64,000 nt of DNA from Thermotogota bacterium (GCA_030550515.1 JAUQPE010000027.1:1-64000), one strand, 5' to 3'. Counted from the first letter of the stretch, positions 1-9,453 are shown. Made by a program: numbers and translations. The notes: generated by a model from the sequence alone, not told the origin.

Positions 1-7
1 GGGATGG

Positions 8-1108
8 ATGATCAAAGGTAAAGCGATGGTGCTTGAGGCGTTCAACAAACCACTTGTTTTGAAGGAGTATGAAATCAAAGAATTACCACGAGGGAGTGTT
101 CTCGTGAAGTTAGTTTCAGCGGGTGTTTGTGGATCAGACGTTCACATGTTTCGAGGGGAAGATCCACGGGTTCCCTTACCGATCATACTCGGACACGAAG
201 GTGTAGGAAGGGTATTGGAAATAGACGGCGAAAAGAACGATGTGAACGGAGAAAGGTTGAAGGCAGGAGATCTGATCGTTTGGAACAGGGGTGTTGTCTG
301 CGGTGAATGTTTCTGGTGCAAGGTGGCCAAACAACCCTTCCTTTGTCCAAACCGGAAGGTTTACGGAATAAACATGTCTTGTGACGTCTACCCCCATTTC
401 AGAGGTTGTTATGCGGAATACATAGTGCTCGATCCAAGAACTGACGTGCTGAAAGTTCCGGAAAACGCCGACCCAGACGTGCTCACCATCGCCATGTGTT
501 CCGGAGCAACTGCTTACCATGCGTTCGACGAATATCCAGAGTCGCTCGTTGGAAAGACCGTGGTGATACAGGGTGTGGGGTCCCTCGGGCTCTTCGGCGT
601 TGTTGCTGCGAGAAACCTTGGTGCCGAAAACATCGTGGTAATTGGTGGCACGCAGAGCAGGTTAGAATTGGCAAAGAGAGTGGGAGCAGACCTTGTTCTG
701 AACAGGAGAGAGACAACTGAGGAAGAAAGGAAGAAAACTGTGTTGGATTTGACGAACGGTAGAGGTGCCGACTTCGTTTTGGAGGCTATAGGAAACAGCG
801 AAGCGCTTCTGGAGGGTTTGGAATTGCTTAGAAGAGGGGGGTTCTACTCAATCGCCGGCGTAGCCGTGCCGCAAGCTCCAATTCCGATCAAAGTTTACGA
901 GCAGCTTGTCTTGAAAAACGTAACTCTGAAAGGTGTGTGAGTGAGCGACACTTCTCACGTGGTGAAGGCAACAAAATTGGCCTTGAAGAACTCTCATCTT
1001 CTTTCCACATTCATCACTCACAAGTTCAAATTAGAACAAGCGAACGAAGCTCTCGAGGTGATGGAGAGAAAGGATGCTCTCAAAATAGTCCTGCATCCGG
1101 AGGGATGA
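8..1108 (+). pseudogene. zinc-dependent alcohol dehydrogenase (TM0436-like), interrupted by in-frame TGA
   Basis: This is a medium-chain dehydrogenase/reductase of the zinc alcohol dehydrogenase family. The ATG at 8 opens 310 codons with the catalytic-zinc motifs VCGSDVHMF and GHEGVG, a structural-zinc cysteine cluster (VCGECFWCKV, then FLCPN) and an NAD-binding stretch (GVGSLGLFG). The frame meets TGA at 938-940, but the same frame then runs open to a second TGA at 1106-1108. Those last 55 codons (beginning VSDTSHVVKA, ending KIVLHPEG) look like the normal C-terminus of the family. Total length with the TGA is 366 codons, a usual length for this family. The related T. maritima protein, as I recall it, has Trp at the stop, so a single TGG-to-TGA change fits. 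It may be a true nonsense mutation or a sequencing error. It sits 3 bp ahead of pelB in a hexuronate operon. The window begins only 7 bp upstream, so the promoter is not visible. Confidence 0.8.
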
Positions 1109-1111
1109 GAG

Positions 1112-2443
1112 ATGGAGAGCTTGATCGAGGAAATCCTTCAAAACGTTTCTGAGCCTAAGATCCCAGAGAAGGAGTACAACCTCTTGGACTTCGGAGCGGT
1201 TGGGGATGGAAAGACCGACTGCACAGAAGCCTTCGCCAAGGCCATTGAAGAGATATCCAAAGTCAGTGGAGGAAGGTTGGTGGTTCCAAAGGGTGTGTAC
1301 TTGACGGGGCCGATACACCCGAAGAGTTTTGTGGAGCTTCGCCTGCAGGATGCCACGATCAAGTTCCATACAGACCCAAAAAGATACCTCCCTGTGGTGT
1401 TGACTCGTTTTGAAGGAATAGAACTCTACAATTACTCCCCTCTGATCTACGCAAATTCATGTCAGAATGTGGCCATAACGGGAAACGGGGTCCTCGATGG
1501 TCAAGCAAGCGAGGAGAATTGGTGGTTTTGGAAAGGAAAGAAATCCTTCGGATGGAGAGAGGGACTCCCAGATCAAACGCAGGATGTTTTGTTACTCAAA
1601 AAAATGGCAGCTAGCGGAGTTCCTGTTGAACAAAGGATCTTTGGAGAGGGTCACTATTTGAGACCAAGTTTCATACAGTTTTACCGCTGTAGAAACGTCC
1701 TGATAGAAGATGTGAGGATAGTTAGATCTCCCATGTGGTGTGTTCATCCCGTTCTCTGTGAAAATGTCGTGATCAGAAACGTGGAGATTTCGAGCAAGGG
1801 TCCGAACAACGATGGTATCGATCCAGAGTCTTGCAGATACGTGTTGATAGAAAACTGCAAGTTCGACACGGGTGACGATTCCGTGGTGATCAAATCCGGT
1901 AGGGACGAGGACGGCATAAGAGTTGGTATCCCTTCAGAATACATACTGATCAGGAACAACCTGGTTTTGAGCGAGAAGAGTCACGGTGGCGTGGTGATCG
2001 GGAGCGAGATGTCAGGCGGTGTGAGGAACGTGGTGGCCTACAACAACGTCTTTGTGAACCTCGAAAGAGTTCTCAGAATAAAGAGCAATTCAAGGAGGGG
2101 AGGTTACATAGAAAACGTCTTCTTTTTCGACAACATCGCTTTGAACGTCTCCGATGAGTTCATTGTCATCGACCTCAGATACGATAACGAAGAGGGTGAA
2201 TTCCCACCGATCGTGAAGAACGTACACGTGAGAAACTTGAGGGGAGTTGGGGGCAAGTATGGGGTTAGGATAGAAGGGCTTCCAAACGCATGGGTGTCTG
2301 GCGTGGTCGTCGAGGACACAACCATCGAAGGTGTGGAAGTGCCCATCCGTTCCAAGTTCGCGGAGATCACTTTTAGACATACCAGGATAAACGGAATAGA
2401 TTTTTCCCTTGCGAGTTTCCACGGGAACGTTGAGATACTCTGA
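1112..2443 (+). CDS. pelB: exopolygalacturonase, glycoside hydrolase family 28
   Basis: Exo-acting poly-alpha-D-galacturonosidase that removes galacturonate from the non-reducing end of pectin oligomers. The 443-residue protein is a right-handed beta-helix GH28 enzyme. The family's catalytic aspartates are seen in NDGID (233-237) and DTGDD (252-256), followed by SHGG (290-293) and RIK (322-324), which is the full GH28 active-site set in order. No signal peptide is visible, so it should act in the cytoplasm on imported oligogalacturonides, as reported for T. maritima PelB (TM0437). The start is the ATG at 1112, seven bases after GGAGGG. The gene lies in an operon with 6-phosphogluconate dehydrogenase and tagaturonate epimerase, which fits complete galacturonate catabolism. 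Confidence 0.95.
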   Translation: MESLIEEILQNVSEPKIPEKEYNLLDFGAVGDGKTDCTEAFAKAIEEISKVSGGRLVVPKGVYLTGPIHPKSFVELRLQDATIKFHTDPKRYLPVVLTRFEGIELYNYSPLIYANSCQNVAITGNGVLDGQASEENWWFWKGKKSFGWREGLPDQTQDVLLLKKMAASGVPVEQRIFGEGHYLRPSFIQFYRCRNVLIEDVRIVRSPMWCVHPVLCENVVIRNVEISSKGPNNDGIDPESCRYVLIENCKFDTGDDSVVIKSGRDEDGIRVGIPSEYILIRNNLVLSEKSHGGVVIGSEMSGGVRNVVAYNNVFVNLERVLRIKSNSRRGGYIENVFFFDNIALNVSDEFIVIDLRYDNEEGEFPPIVKNVHVRNLRGVGGKYGVRIEGLPNAWVSGVVVEDTTIEGVEVPIRSKFAEITFRHTRINGIDFSLASFHGNVEIL

Positions 2444-2456
2444 GGAGGTGAAGAAA

Positions 2457-3857
2457 ATGAAGGCCCAGATCGGGTTGATAGGGCTTGCGGTGATGGGACA
2501 GAACCTGGCCCTCAACATTGCGAGAAAAGGATACACCGTTTCCGTCTACAACAGAACCGCCTCGAAAACGAGGGAATTCTTCGAGAGCAGGGTAAAAGGC
2601 GAACCGATCATCCCAACCTACGATTTGAAGGATTTCGTGGAATCTCTCGAAAAGCCAAGAAAGATCGTGCTCATGGTCAAGGCAGGAAGTGCCGTGGACG
2701 ACACGATAGAGGCGCTACTTCCTCATCTCGATCCAGGAGACCTGATAGTGGACGGTGGAAACTCTCACTATTTGGACACGGAAAGACGCTTCAAGTATTT
2801 GAGCGAGAGAGGCATTCTCTTTCTTGGTATGGGTGTTTCCGGGGGTGAGTACGGTGCCCTCCACGGACCTTCTTTGATGCCCGGAGGTAGCAGAAAGGCG
2901 TACGAATTGGTCGAAGAGATCCTGATGAAGATAGCCGCAAAAACGGAAGATGGTCCATGCTGTACCTACATCGGAGAAAGATCGGCGGGGCATTTCGTGA
3001 AGATGGTGCACAACGGTATCGAATACGCTATCATGCAAGCGATAGCAGAAGTTTACGATCTGATGAGGAAAGTGATGGGTATGGGATCTTTCGAGATGGC
3101 GGACGTGTTTGAAGAATGGAACAAGGGAGAGCTGAACTCTTTCCTGGTTGAGATAACGGCCAAGATATTGAGGAAGGTGGACGAAGAAACGGGAAAACCC
3201 ATCGTCGACCTGATCCTTGACAAAGCCGAGCAGAAAGGAACGGGTAAGTGGACCGCTCAGGCCGCCTTGGACCTCGGCGTGCCGACATCCAGCTTGAATC
3301 TGGCCGTTGTGGAGAGGGTGATATCCCATTTCAAAGGAGAAAGAGAAAAACTCTCACAACTTTTGAAAAAAGAGAGGAAGGTTGTGCGCGACGATCATCT
3401 TTTGGAGAAATTGAAAGGGGCGTTGATCTTTTCCACGTTTCTCTCCTTCTCACAGGGCGTCTGGTTGATGAACGTCGCTTCCAGAGAGTTTGGATACGGG
3501 TTGAACGTTTCGGAAGTTCTTCGTGTATGGAAGGGTGGATGTATCATCAGATCAAAAATGATAGACTTTTTGAGGGAGATCGTCACCGACAGTGGCGATC
3601 ACCTTCTGTGTGATAGGTCAACACGTTTCTTAAAGGAGTATCTGGACGACGTGAAAGAGGTCTTGAAAGTGGCTCAGGAAAACTTGGTACCGGTGCCAGT
3701 TTTGAGTGCGTCCTTCAACTACTTCTTGAGCATGACGGAAGAAAAGCTACCGGCGAACCTCATACAAGCGCAGAGGGATTTCTTCGGAGCTCACACTTTT
3801 GAGAGGATCGACAAGGAGGGGGCATTCCACTTGGACTGGTGGGAAGGGGTGGTGTGA
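2457..3857 (+). CDS. gnd: 6-phosphogluconate dehydrogenase, decarboxylating
   Basis: Oxidises and decarboxylates 6-phosphogluconate to ribulose 5-phosphate, making NADPH. The 466-residue length is normal for the long form. Near the N-terminus is the Rossmann motif GLAVMGQNLALNIA followed by NRT, the NADP-preferring turn. Further along come the substrate-binding segment GVSGGEYGALHGPSLMPGG and the catalytic segment KMVHNGIEY. I chose the ATG at 2457 because GAGGAGGTG (2441-2449) is a strong ribosome-binding site; an upstream extension into pelB is unlikely. The GAGG of that site overlaps the pelB stop. Placement beside a gluconate-type kinase suggests that gluconate-derived 6-phosphogluconate enters the pentose phosphate route here. 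Confidence 0.95.
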   Translation: MKAQIGLIGLAVMGQNLALNIARKGYTVSVYNRTASKTREFFESRVKGEPIIPTYDLKDFVESLEKPRKIVLMVKAGSAVDDTIEALLPHLDPGDLIVDGGNSHYLDTERRFKYLSERGILFLGMGVSGGEYGALHGPSLMPGGSRKAYELVEEILMKIAAKTEDGPCCTYIGERSAGHFVKMVHNGIEYAIMQAIAEVYDLMRKVMGMGSFEMADVFEEWNKGELNSFLVEITAKILRKVDEETGKPIVDLILDKAEQKGTGKWTAQAALDLGVPTSSLNLAVVERVISHFKGEREKLSQLLKKERKVVRDDHLLEKLKGALIFSTFLSFSQGVWLMNVASREFGYGLNVSEVLRVWKGGCIIRSKMIDFLREIVTDSGDHLLCDRSTRFLKEYLDDVKEVLKVAQENLVPVPVLSASFNYFLSMTEEKLPANLIQAQRDFFGAHTFERIDKEGAFHLDWWEGVV

Positions 3858-4507
3858 TGCGGAAGATAGAGGTCGCTCTCGTTCGCACGAAGGTCTACGA
3901 GTTGTTGAAGGAGATGATACTGAACCATGAGTTGAAGTTGGGCGAAAAGCTCAACGTGAGAGAGCTCTCGGAGAAACTTGGAATAAGTTTCACACCCGTT
4001 AGGGATGCGCTCCTTCAGTTGTCCAGCGAGGGTCTCGTGAAAGTAGTCCCACGCGTGGGTTTCTTCGTCGTAGAGGTTAACGAGAGGTTCATAAGCGAGA
4101 TAATAGAAACACGGATCATGATCGAGACTTTCTGCCTCGACAGGTACTTCGACGAAATATCGTCTTCGACCGAGGTGTTGAAGATCAGAGACGAGATAGA
4201 AGAAGTCAAGAGGACGCACGACAGAAAACTCTTCGACGATTCGGATGAAAGACTCCACAAGTTGATAGTGAAAGCTTCCAGTAACGAGACTATAACGTCG
4301 ATCTACGAAAAACTTTGGGACAAGATCGACCTCGTGAGGCATTTGAACGAAAGGTACGTGGTGTCAAACGAGGAGCACAAGGAGATAGTGGAAAGCATAT
4401 TGGCGAGGGACAAAGAACGCGCCATCGAGAGCTTGGTGAGACACCTCAAGAACGTGGAAAATGAAACCATCAAAAATCTTCCACTTTTCGAGAAAACAGA
4501 GAGGTGA
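3857..4507 (+). CDS. GntR-family regulator with metal-binding FCD domain (TM0439-like)
   Basis: 216-residue DNA-binding repressor of the FadR/FCD branch. Residues 1-70 form the winged helix, with the recognisable segments LREL-like VRELSEKLGISFTPVRDAL and GLVKVVPRVGFFV. The C-terminal helical FCD domain carries the spaced acid and histidines (DERLHKL, EEHKEI, VRHLKN) that hold a metal ion in the T. maritima homologue TM0439, whose structure is known. Its ATG overlaps the gnd stop in TGATG, and its stop overlaps the next gene's ribosome-binding site, so it is translated with the operon. It probably controls this same operon in response to a uronate or aldonate, but no operator can be identified because the operon promoter lies outside the window. 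Confidence 0.9.
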   Translation: MRKIEVALVRTKVYELLKEMILNHELKLGEKLNVRELSEKLGISFTPVRDALLQLSSEGLVKVVPRVGFFVVEVNERFISEIIETRIMIETFCLDRYFDEISSSTEVLKIRDEIEEVKRTHDRKLFDDSDERLHKLIVKASSNETITSIYEKLWDKIDLVRHLNERYVVSNEEHKEIVESILARDKERAIESLVRHLKNVENETIKNLPLFEKTER

Positions 4508-4512
4508 GAGAA

Positions 4513-5955
4513 ATGGTGTTAAAACTCTTCGACCAACACTTCGGGAGAGGATACCGAGTGTACGAAAAGTCACTCAGAACCACTGAGGGCGCGTCCGCTT
4601 TCCTTGTGAAAGGTGAAGAAGGAAAGAGACTCGTAGTCGTTTCCGAAAAGACGCTGGATTTCTCCTTCGAGAAGAGATACGAGATAGAAGGAAAGATATT
4701 CCTGTTCTGCAAGATGGACCACGAAAACCTGGAGAAACTGGTAAAGCTCTTCCCCGAGTTGAAACCGTCCACTTGTGGGTTGAAACCTTCGTTTGGAACG
4801 GGCGACAGGCTCGGCATCACCACACCGGCTCACGTGAGGGCTTTGGAGGGGACCGGCGTCTTCCCGGTCTTCGCCCAGCAGTCCGTGAGGGAGAACGAGA
4901 GAACCGGTAGAACGTGGCGAGACGTTCTGGCCGACGCGGTCTGGGGGGTCTTCCAAGAAGGGTATCGTGGGGAGTTCGGTGCGGATGCTGACCACGTCAA
5001 GCGCGAGGAAGACCTCCTGAAGGCGGCGGAGGAAGGATTCACCATGTTCACGATCGATCCATCCGAGCACGTCAGAAACCTCTCGAAACTCTCCGAGAGA
5101 GAGAAAAACGAGATCTTGGAGAAAACCTTGAAGAAAGATAGAGTCGACAGGAGATACTTGGGGAAGAAGTACGCGATACTGGGAGAGAAATTCGAGTTCG
5201 ACGAAAAAACGTTGAGAGACGCTGTTGTGCTCTACTACGACGCGATCGCACACGTTGAGATGATGTACCAGCTGTTGAGGGAGAGGACCCGCGAGTTCGA
5301 TTTCGAGGTGTCCGTCGACGAAACCGAGACACCAACTGCCCCGTTGCACCACATATTCATCGTGGAGGAACTCAGAAGGAGAGGCGTGGAGTTCACCAAC
5401 CTCGCGCTCAGATTTGTGGGAGATTGGGAGAAAGGCGTGGATTACAAAGGTGACGTGAAAGCCTTTGAGAGAGAGATCAGGATACACGCTGAGATCGCAA
5501 GGATGCTTCAAGGGTACAAGCTTTCGCTTCACTCTGGTAGCGATAAATTTTCGATCTACAGGCCTTTCGCCTTGGCAACGCAAGGTCTCTTTCACGTGAA
5601 AACGGCAGGAACAAGTTATCTCGAAGCCGTCAAAGTTGTCTCCATGGTTTCCCCCTCTCTCTACAGAGAGATACACCGCGTGGCGTTGGAGAACTTCGAG
5701 AAAGACAGGAAGTCCTACTTCATCTCGGCTGATCTCTCGAAGATACCTGATGTAGAAGAGATCAGAGACGAGGAACTTCCAAAGCTTTTCGAAGATCCAA
5801 ACGTGAGACAGCTCGTTCACGTGACCTACGGTTCCGTGCTGAAGGACACGGAACTGAAGAAGAAAATCTTCGAAGTACTCGAGAAGAACGAAGAACTGTT
5901 CCACGAGGTCGTGAAGAATCACATCGAAAAGCACGTCAAGTTGCTGAAGGGGTGA
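4513..5955 (+). CDS. uxaE: tagaturonate/fructuronate epimerase
   Basis: 480-residue homologue of T. maritima TM0440, which has been described as UxaE, the enzyme interconverting D-tagaturonate and D-fructuronate. This links galacturonate breakdown to the fructuronate-mannonate branch. I recognise it mainly by whole-protein resemblance and by its place between the GntR regulator and SDR gene; there is no short textbook signature. Histidine-rich segments such as LHHIFIVEEL and LSLHSGSDKFS may form the metal and active site (inference). A GTG at 4504 is possible, but the ATG at 4513 is better placed after GAGGTGAG. It is cytoplasmic, with no signal or membrane segments. Confidence 0.88.
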   Translation: MVLKLFDQHFGRGYRVYEKSLRTTEGASAFLVKGEEGKRLVVVSEKTLDFSFEKRYEIEGKIFLFCKMDHENLEKLVKLFPELKPSTCGLKPSFGTGDRLGITTPAHVRALEGTGVFPVFAQQSVRENERTGRTWRDVLADAVWGVFQEGYRGEFGADADHVKREEDLLKAAEEGFTMFTIDPSEHVRNLSKLSEREKNEILEKTLKKDRVDRRYLGKKYAILGEKFEFDEKTLRDAVVLYYDAIAHVEMMYQLLRERTREFDFEVSVDETETPTAPLHHIFIVEELRRRGVEFTNLALRFVGDWEKGVDYKGDVKAFEREIRIHAEIARMLQGYKLSLHSGSDKFSIYRPFALATQGLFHVKTAGTSYLEAVKVVSMVSPSLYREIHRVALENFEKDRKSYFISADLSKIPDVEEIRDEELPKLFEDPNVRQLVHVTYGSVLKDTELKKKIFEVLEKNEELFHEVVKNHIEKHVKLLKG

Positions 5956-5960
5956 AAGGG

Positions 5961-6719
5961 ATGTTCGATCTTAGGGGAGAGATCGCTTTGGTGACGGGTG
6001 GGGCCAGAGGGCTTGGTTTTGGTATCGCGGAAGGGTTGGCCGAGGCAGGAAGCGACGTCATAATCGTGAGCAGAAATTCCGAAGAAGCAAACGAAGCGGC
6101 CAAGCGGATCGAAGAGAAATACGAGGTGAGAGCCTTCAGCTTCGCTTGTGATGTATCAAATTATGAAGCGGTGAGGGAGCTCCTGGAAAGGGTCGAGAGA
6201 GAGTTTGGAAGACTCGACACGGTCGTGAACGCAGCGGGGATAAACAAGAGATATCCAGCAGAGGAATTCCCCATCGAGGAGTTCAAATCGGTGATAGAGG
6301 TGAACCTTTTGGGTACGTACTACGTCTGCAGGGAAGCGTTCAGACTTTTGAGGAAATCGGAAAACCCAACGATAATAAACGTGGCCTCTCTGACCGTCAC
6401 GGAAGTCACCACCTTCAACATATCGGCCTACGCGGCGTCCAAAGGTGGCGTCGCCTCCCTAACGAAGGCTCTCGCGAAGGAATGGGGAAAGTACGGTATC
6501 CGAGTGAACGCGATCGCACCAGGTTGGTACAAAACGAAGATGACGGAGCCCGTCTTCAGCGACAAGGAGAGAGTGGAGTTCATGTTGAAGAGGATTCCAC
6601 TGGGAAGGACCGGCGTGCCGGAAGACTTGAAAGGAGTCGCAGTCTTTCTCGCTTCCAGAGAGTCTGCCTACATGACAGGGCAGATCGTCTTCGTCGACGG
6701 TGGTTGGACCGCCAACTGA
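5961..6719 (+). CDS. short-chain dehydrogenase/reductase (TM0441-like)
   Basis: 252-residue classical SDR. The N-terminal cofactor motif is TGGARGLGFGIA (GxxxGxG), the structural NAAG motif is present, and the catalytic set is Ser in NVASLTV with Tyr and Lys in YAASKGG. The C-terminus PxxLKGVAVFLAS...DGGW is typical of 3-oxoacyl-reductase or gluconate/sugar-dehydrogenase-like members. The ATG at 5961 follows GGGGTG; a GTG at 5952 overlapping the uxaE stop is less likely. Context between the uronate epimerase and the LarA-like epimerase suggests oxidation or reduction of an aldonate or ketoaldonate such as 5-ketogluconate or 2-ketogluconate. That substrate is inference. Confidence 0.85.
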   Translation: MFDLRGEIALVTGGARGLGFGIAEGLAEAGSDVIIVSRNSEEANEAAKRIEEKYEVRAFSFACDVSNYEAVRELLERVEREFGRLDTVVNAAGINKRYPAEEFPIEEFKSVIEVNLLGTYYVCREAFRLLRKSENPTIINVASLTVTEVTTFNISAYAASKGGVASLTKALAKEWGKYGIRVNAIAPGWYKTKMTEPVFSDKERVEFMLKRIPLGRTGVPEDLKGVAVFLASRESAYMTGQIVFVDGGWTAN

Positions 6720-6732
6720 AGGAGTGATGGGA

Positions 6733-8016
6733 ATGAGGTTGTACCTTGAGGGTAATCCCCTCACAGAAGAAGAGATAAGGGAAGGCTTAGAAAAACTCGT
6801 GGAGGACTTAGGAAAGGTAAGGAAAGTTCTGGTCGTTCACACCGACTACACCAGGGTTGATTTCACGCACCTGGTCGCCAGAAACCTTTACAAGCTTCTT
6901 CTGGGAAAAGGCTTGGAAGAGTTCCACACGTTGAACGCGAGTGGCACCCACAGGGCGATGAAGACGGAAGAGTTCGAAAAGAAACTTGGACTGTCCAGAG
7001 AGGACAAAGGCGTCTTCTTCCACAACCATGAGTTCTTCAATCCCGATGCCCTGGAAACGGTAGGTGTGCTCTCCAAAGAATTCGTCTCCGAGATGACGGA
7101 AGGCGACCTGGAGGAAGAGATCCCCATCCGGATCAACAAGATGATCTTTGAGCCTTTCGACGCCATCTTCTTCATCAACGGAACCATACCGCACGAATCG
7201 ACAGGTTTCTCTGGTGGGCTCAAGATAGTGATCCCAGGGATCGCCAGCACCGAAGTGGTCGATACGTTCCATTGGGCAGCGGTCCTCATGGGTATCCCAA
7301 AGCTCATAGGAACGGTGGACAACCCCGCCAGGAGGATAATAAACAGGGCCTCGGAGATCATTTTCGAAAGAGTGAGGGCGCGTTCCTTCACGTTGAACAT
7401 GGTCTACGAGGAGGAAGAAGAAGTGATTCCCAGAGCGCTTTACATAGACGAGGGTTACGAGGGGTTCTTGAGAGCTTACGAGAAAGCGTGTGAACTCAGT
7501 TCAAGAATTCACATCAAGTACATCGACAAGCCCCTCAAGAGGGCTGTGCAAGTGATCGGTCCAGAATTCGATGAAGTGTGGACCGCAGGTAAAGGATCAT
7601 ACAAGCTTCAAAGACCCGGTGTCATGGCCAAAGGAGGCCAGATCATCATATACGCCCCGCACATAAAGCATTTCCACTCCAACCCGCAGATGGACAAGTG
7701 GATCCGGGAGATCGGTTACCACTGCAAAGACTACGTGAAGTGGTACCTCAAGAAACACCCCGACTTCAACAAAAACGTCGCCGCGCACGTTATAAACGTG
7801 AGAGGTGCCGGCACTTTTGATCCAGAAACTGGAAGGGAAGAGTACGATTTCGAGGTGATCCTCGCAACTTCCATACCGGAGGAAGTCTGCAAGTCCGTCA
7901 ACCTCGGTTACATGGATCCCAGCAAGATAAGGAAGGAAGACTTCCTGGATGAAGACAGTCTCTGGATAGAACCTGGTGGAAAATACCTCTACGATCTGAG
8001 GAGGAGTGGGACATGA
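6733..8016 (+). CDS. LarA-family nickel-dependent racemase/epimerase, probable gluconate 2-epimerase type
   Basis: 427-residue member of the lactate racemase (LarA/DUF2088) family. The active-site pattern of LarA is conserved with exact spacing: THR (His73), His154, the lysine that would carry the nickel pincer cofactor in GFSGGLK (Lys164) and His180. His-Lys-His intervals of 10 and 16 match those of Lactobacillus LarA (174, 184, 200). The DYTR motif near residue 38 is also present. Work on the LarA superfamily has described members acting on aldonates, including a gluconate 2-epimerase. The gluconate kinase downstream supports a sugar-acid substrate here, but this is inference. The ATG at 6733 is preferred over those at 6724-6727 because AAGGAG ends eight bases before it. 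The cofactor-making genes larB, larC and larE are not in the window. Confidence 0.85.
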   Translation: MRLYLEGNPLTEEEIREGLEKLVEDLGKVRKVLVVHTDYTRVDFTHLVARNLYKLLLGKGLEEFHTLNASGTHRAMKTEEFEKKLGLSREDKGVFFHNHEFFNPDALETVGVLSKEFVSEMTEGDLEEEIPIRINKMIFEPFDAIFFINGTIPHESTGFSGGLKIVIPGIASTEVVDTFHWAAVLMGIPKLIGTVDNPARRIINRASEIIFERVRARSFTLNMVYEEEEEVIPRALYIDEGYEGFLRAYEKACELSSRIHIKYIDKPLKRAVQVIGPEFDEVWTAGKGSYKLQRPGVMAKGGQIIIYAPHIKHFHSNPQMDKWIREIGYHCKDYVKWYLKKHPDFNKNVAAHVINVRGAGTFDPETGREEYDFEVILATSIPEEVCKSVNLGYMDPSKIRKEDFLDEDSLWIEPGGKYLYDLRRSGT

Positions 8017-9443
8017 TCGTGGGGCTCGACATAGGAACAGAGAGCGCTAGGATCCTGTTCAAATACGGAGAAGAGTGGCAACTTTTCAAAGAAAATTACA
8101 CCATATCTTTCCCAACATCTGATGCGGCGGAGCAAGATCCGAACGAGATACTCTCCGCCGTGATGCGCCTCCTGAAGAAAATTCCCCGAGAAGACGACGT
8201 TCTCTACATCGGTTTGAGTTCCGTCTTTCACAGCATAATGGGTCTCGACGAAGGGATGAACCCCGTCACGAAACTGCTCAACTGGGTGGATAGGAGATCC
8301 TACAGGGAGAAGGAAGAATTGGAGAAGAAGTATGGGATGCGTTTCTTCTACGAGAGGACAGCGTGTCCATTACACCCCATGTACTGGCCGTCGAAGATCC
8401 TGTGGTTGAAAAAGAACTCTGCAGCGAGGAAGTTCTGTTCGATAAAAGCTTACGTTGTGTACAAGCTCACCGGGGAGTTCGTTGAAGAACTGTCACTTGC
8501 CTCCGGAACAGGTTTGATGAACATAAGGACTCTCGACTGGGATGAGGAAATCTTGAGGGTGATCGGGATAGGAAGGGATGCGCTTCCTGTGATCGTGTCA
8601 CCGTACGAAATCGTCGAAGTAAAACGGGAAATCGCCGAAGAACTTGGGTTCAAGCGAGTGTTCTTCGTTCTCGGTGGAGGAGACGGCGTGATGACGAACG
8701 TGGGAGCGAACGCCATGGACAAAGACTCGGCGACCGTCACGATAGGAACGAGCGGTGCGTTCAGAGTGGTCATGGAAAGGCCCGTGATAGACGAGGATGG
8801 AACATCGACGTGGTGTTACCTCATAGACGAGAGGAACTACGTGCTCGGTGGGGCGATAAACAACGGTGGCATCGTGCTGATGTGGCTCAAAGACGTCATG
8901 AGGTTCGACAGTTACGATGAGATTGTGGAAGAGGCGATGAATTCACCGATAGGAGCGAACAACCTCGTCTTCTTGCCGTACCTCAACGGCGAAAGGGCAC
9001 CGAACTGGAGGGAGAGGTACAGGGGAGTGATCGTTGGTCTCACGTCCTCCCACAAACGGAGCGATATCGCCCGGAGCGCGCTGGAAGGGATATGTTTCAG
9101 AATAAAAGACATATATGAGGCCGTGAAAAGAGTCGGAAAAGTTGACCCAAAGAGGATCATCGCCACCGGAGGGTTCACGTCTTCCCCAGAATGGGTTCAA
9201 CTCTTGGCAGACGTGCTGGGAAAGGAGATATGCGTTACCAACGAGGAGAATCTGTCCGCTTTCGGTGCTTACGTGATGGCGCTCAAGGCGTTGGGGGAGG
9301 ACGTGGAGGGATTTCTGAACGAACACTTGAAGGTTGTGAGGGTGTACCATCCAAGGCTTGAAAACACAAAGATTTACGAAAACATCTACTTCAAGTACAA
9401 GTACCTCTACGAGAGGCTCGTGGACTATTTCTACATGACCTGA
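8013..9443 (+). CDS. gntK: FGGY-family carbohydrate kinase, probable gluconate kinase
   Basis: 476-residue FGGY kinase with the two-domain actin-like ATPase fold. Visible motifs are the phosphate-1 loop GLDIGTESARILF at the N-terminus, GTSGAF in the second domain, NGERAPNW near the active site and ATGGFTSSPEW in the adenosine-binding region. Its T. maritima counterpart TM0443 has been assigned as gluconate kinase, giving 6-phosphogluconate, the substrate of the gnd product in the same operon. The ATG at 8013 overlaps the previous stop (ATGA), with AGGAGGAG upstream. It is the last gene of the operon and converges on the aspartase-like gene with only 10 bp between stops. No clear terminator hairpin is visible there. 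Confidence 0.87.
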   Translation: MIVGLDIGTESARILFKYGEEWQLFKENYTISFPTSDAAEQDPNEILSAVMRLLKKIPREDDVLYIGLSSVFHSIMGLDEGMNPVTKLLNWVDRRSYREKEELEKKYGMRFFYERTACPLHPMYWPSKILWLKKNSAARKFCSIKAYVVYKLTGEFVEELSLASGTGLMNIRTLDWDEEILRVIGIGRDALPVIVSPYEIVEVKREIAEELGFKRVFFVLGGGDGVMTNVGANAMDKDSATVTIGTSGAFRVVMERPVIDEDGTSTWCYLIDERNYVLGGAINNGGIVLMWLKDVMRFDSYDEIVEEAMNSPIGANNLVFLPYLNGERAPNWRERYRGVIVGLTSSHKRSDIARSALEGICFRIKDIYEAVKRVGKVDPKRIIATGGFTSSPEWVQLLADVLGKEICVTNEENLSAFGAYVMALKALGEDVEGFLNEHLKVVRVYHPRLENTKIYENIYFKYKYLYERLVDYFYMT

Positions 9444-9453
9444 GATCTTTCTT

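Noticed and set aside
938-940. In-frame TGA as a selenocysteine codon
   Set aside because: No selenocysteine is known at this position in zinc dehydrogenases, the related residue is probably Trp, and no clear SECIS-like hairpin follows.
4570-5934. 454-codon open frame antisense to uxaE
   Set aside because: It is the complement of a strongly coding gene, has arginine/histidine/leucine-rich text typical of shadow frames and no ribosome-binding site.
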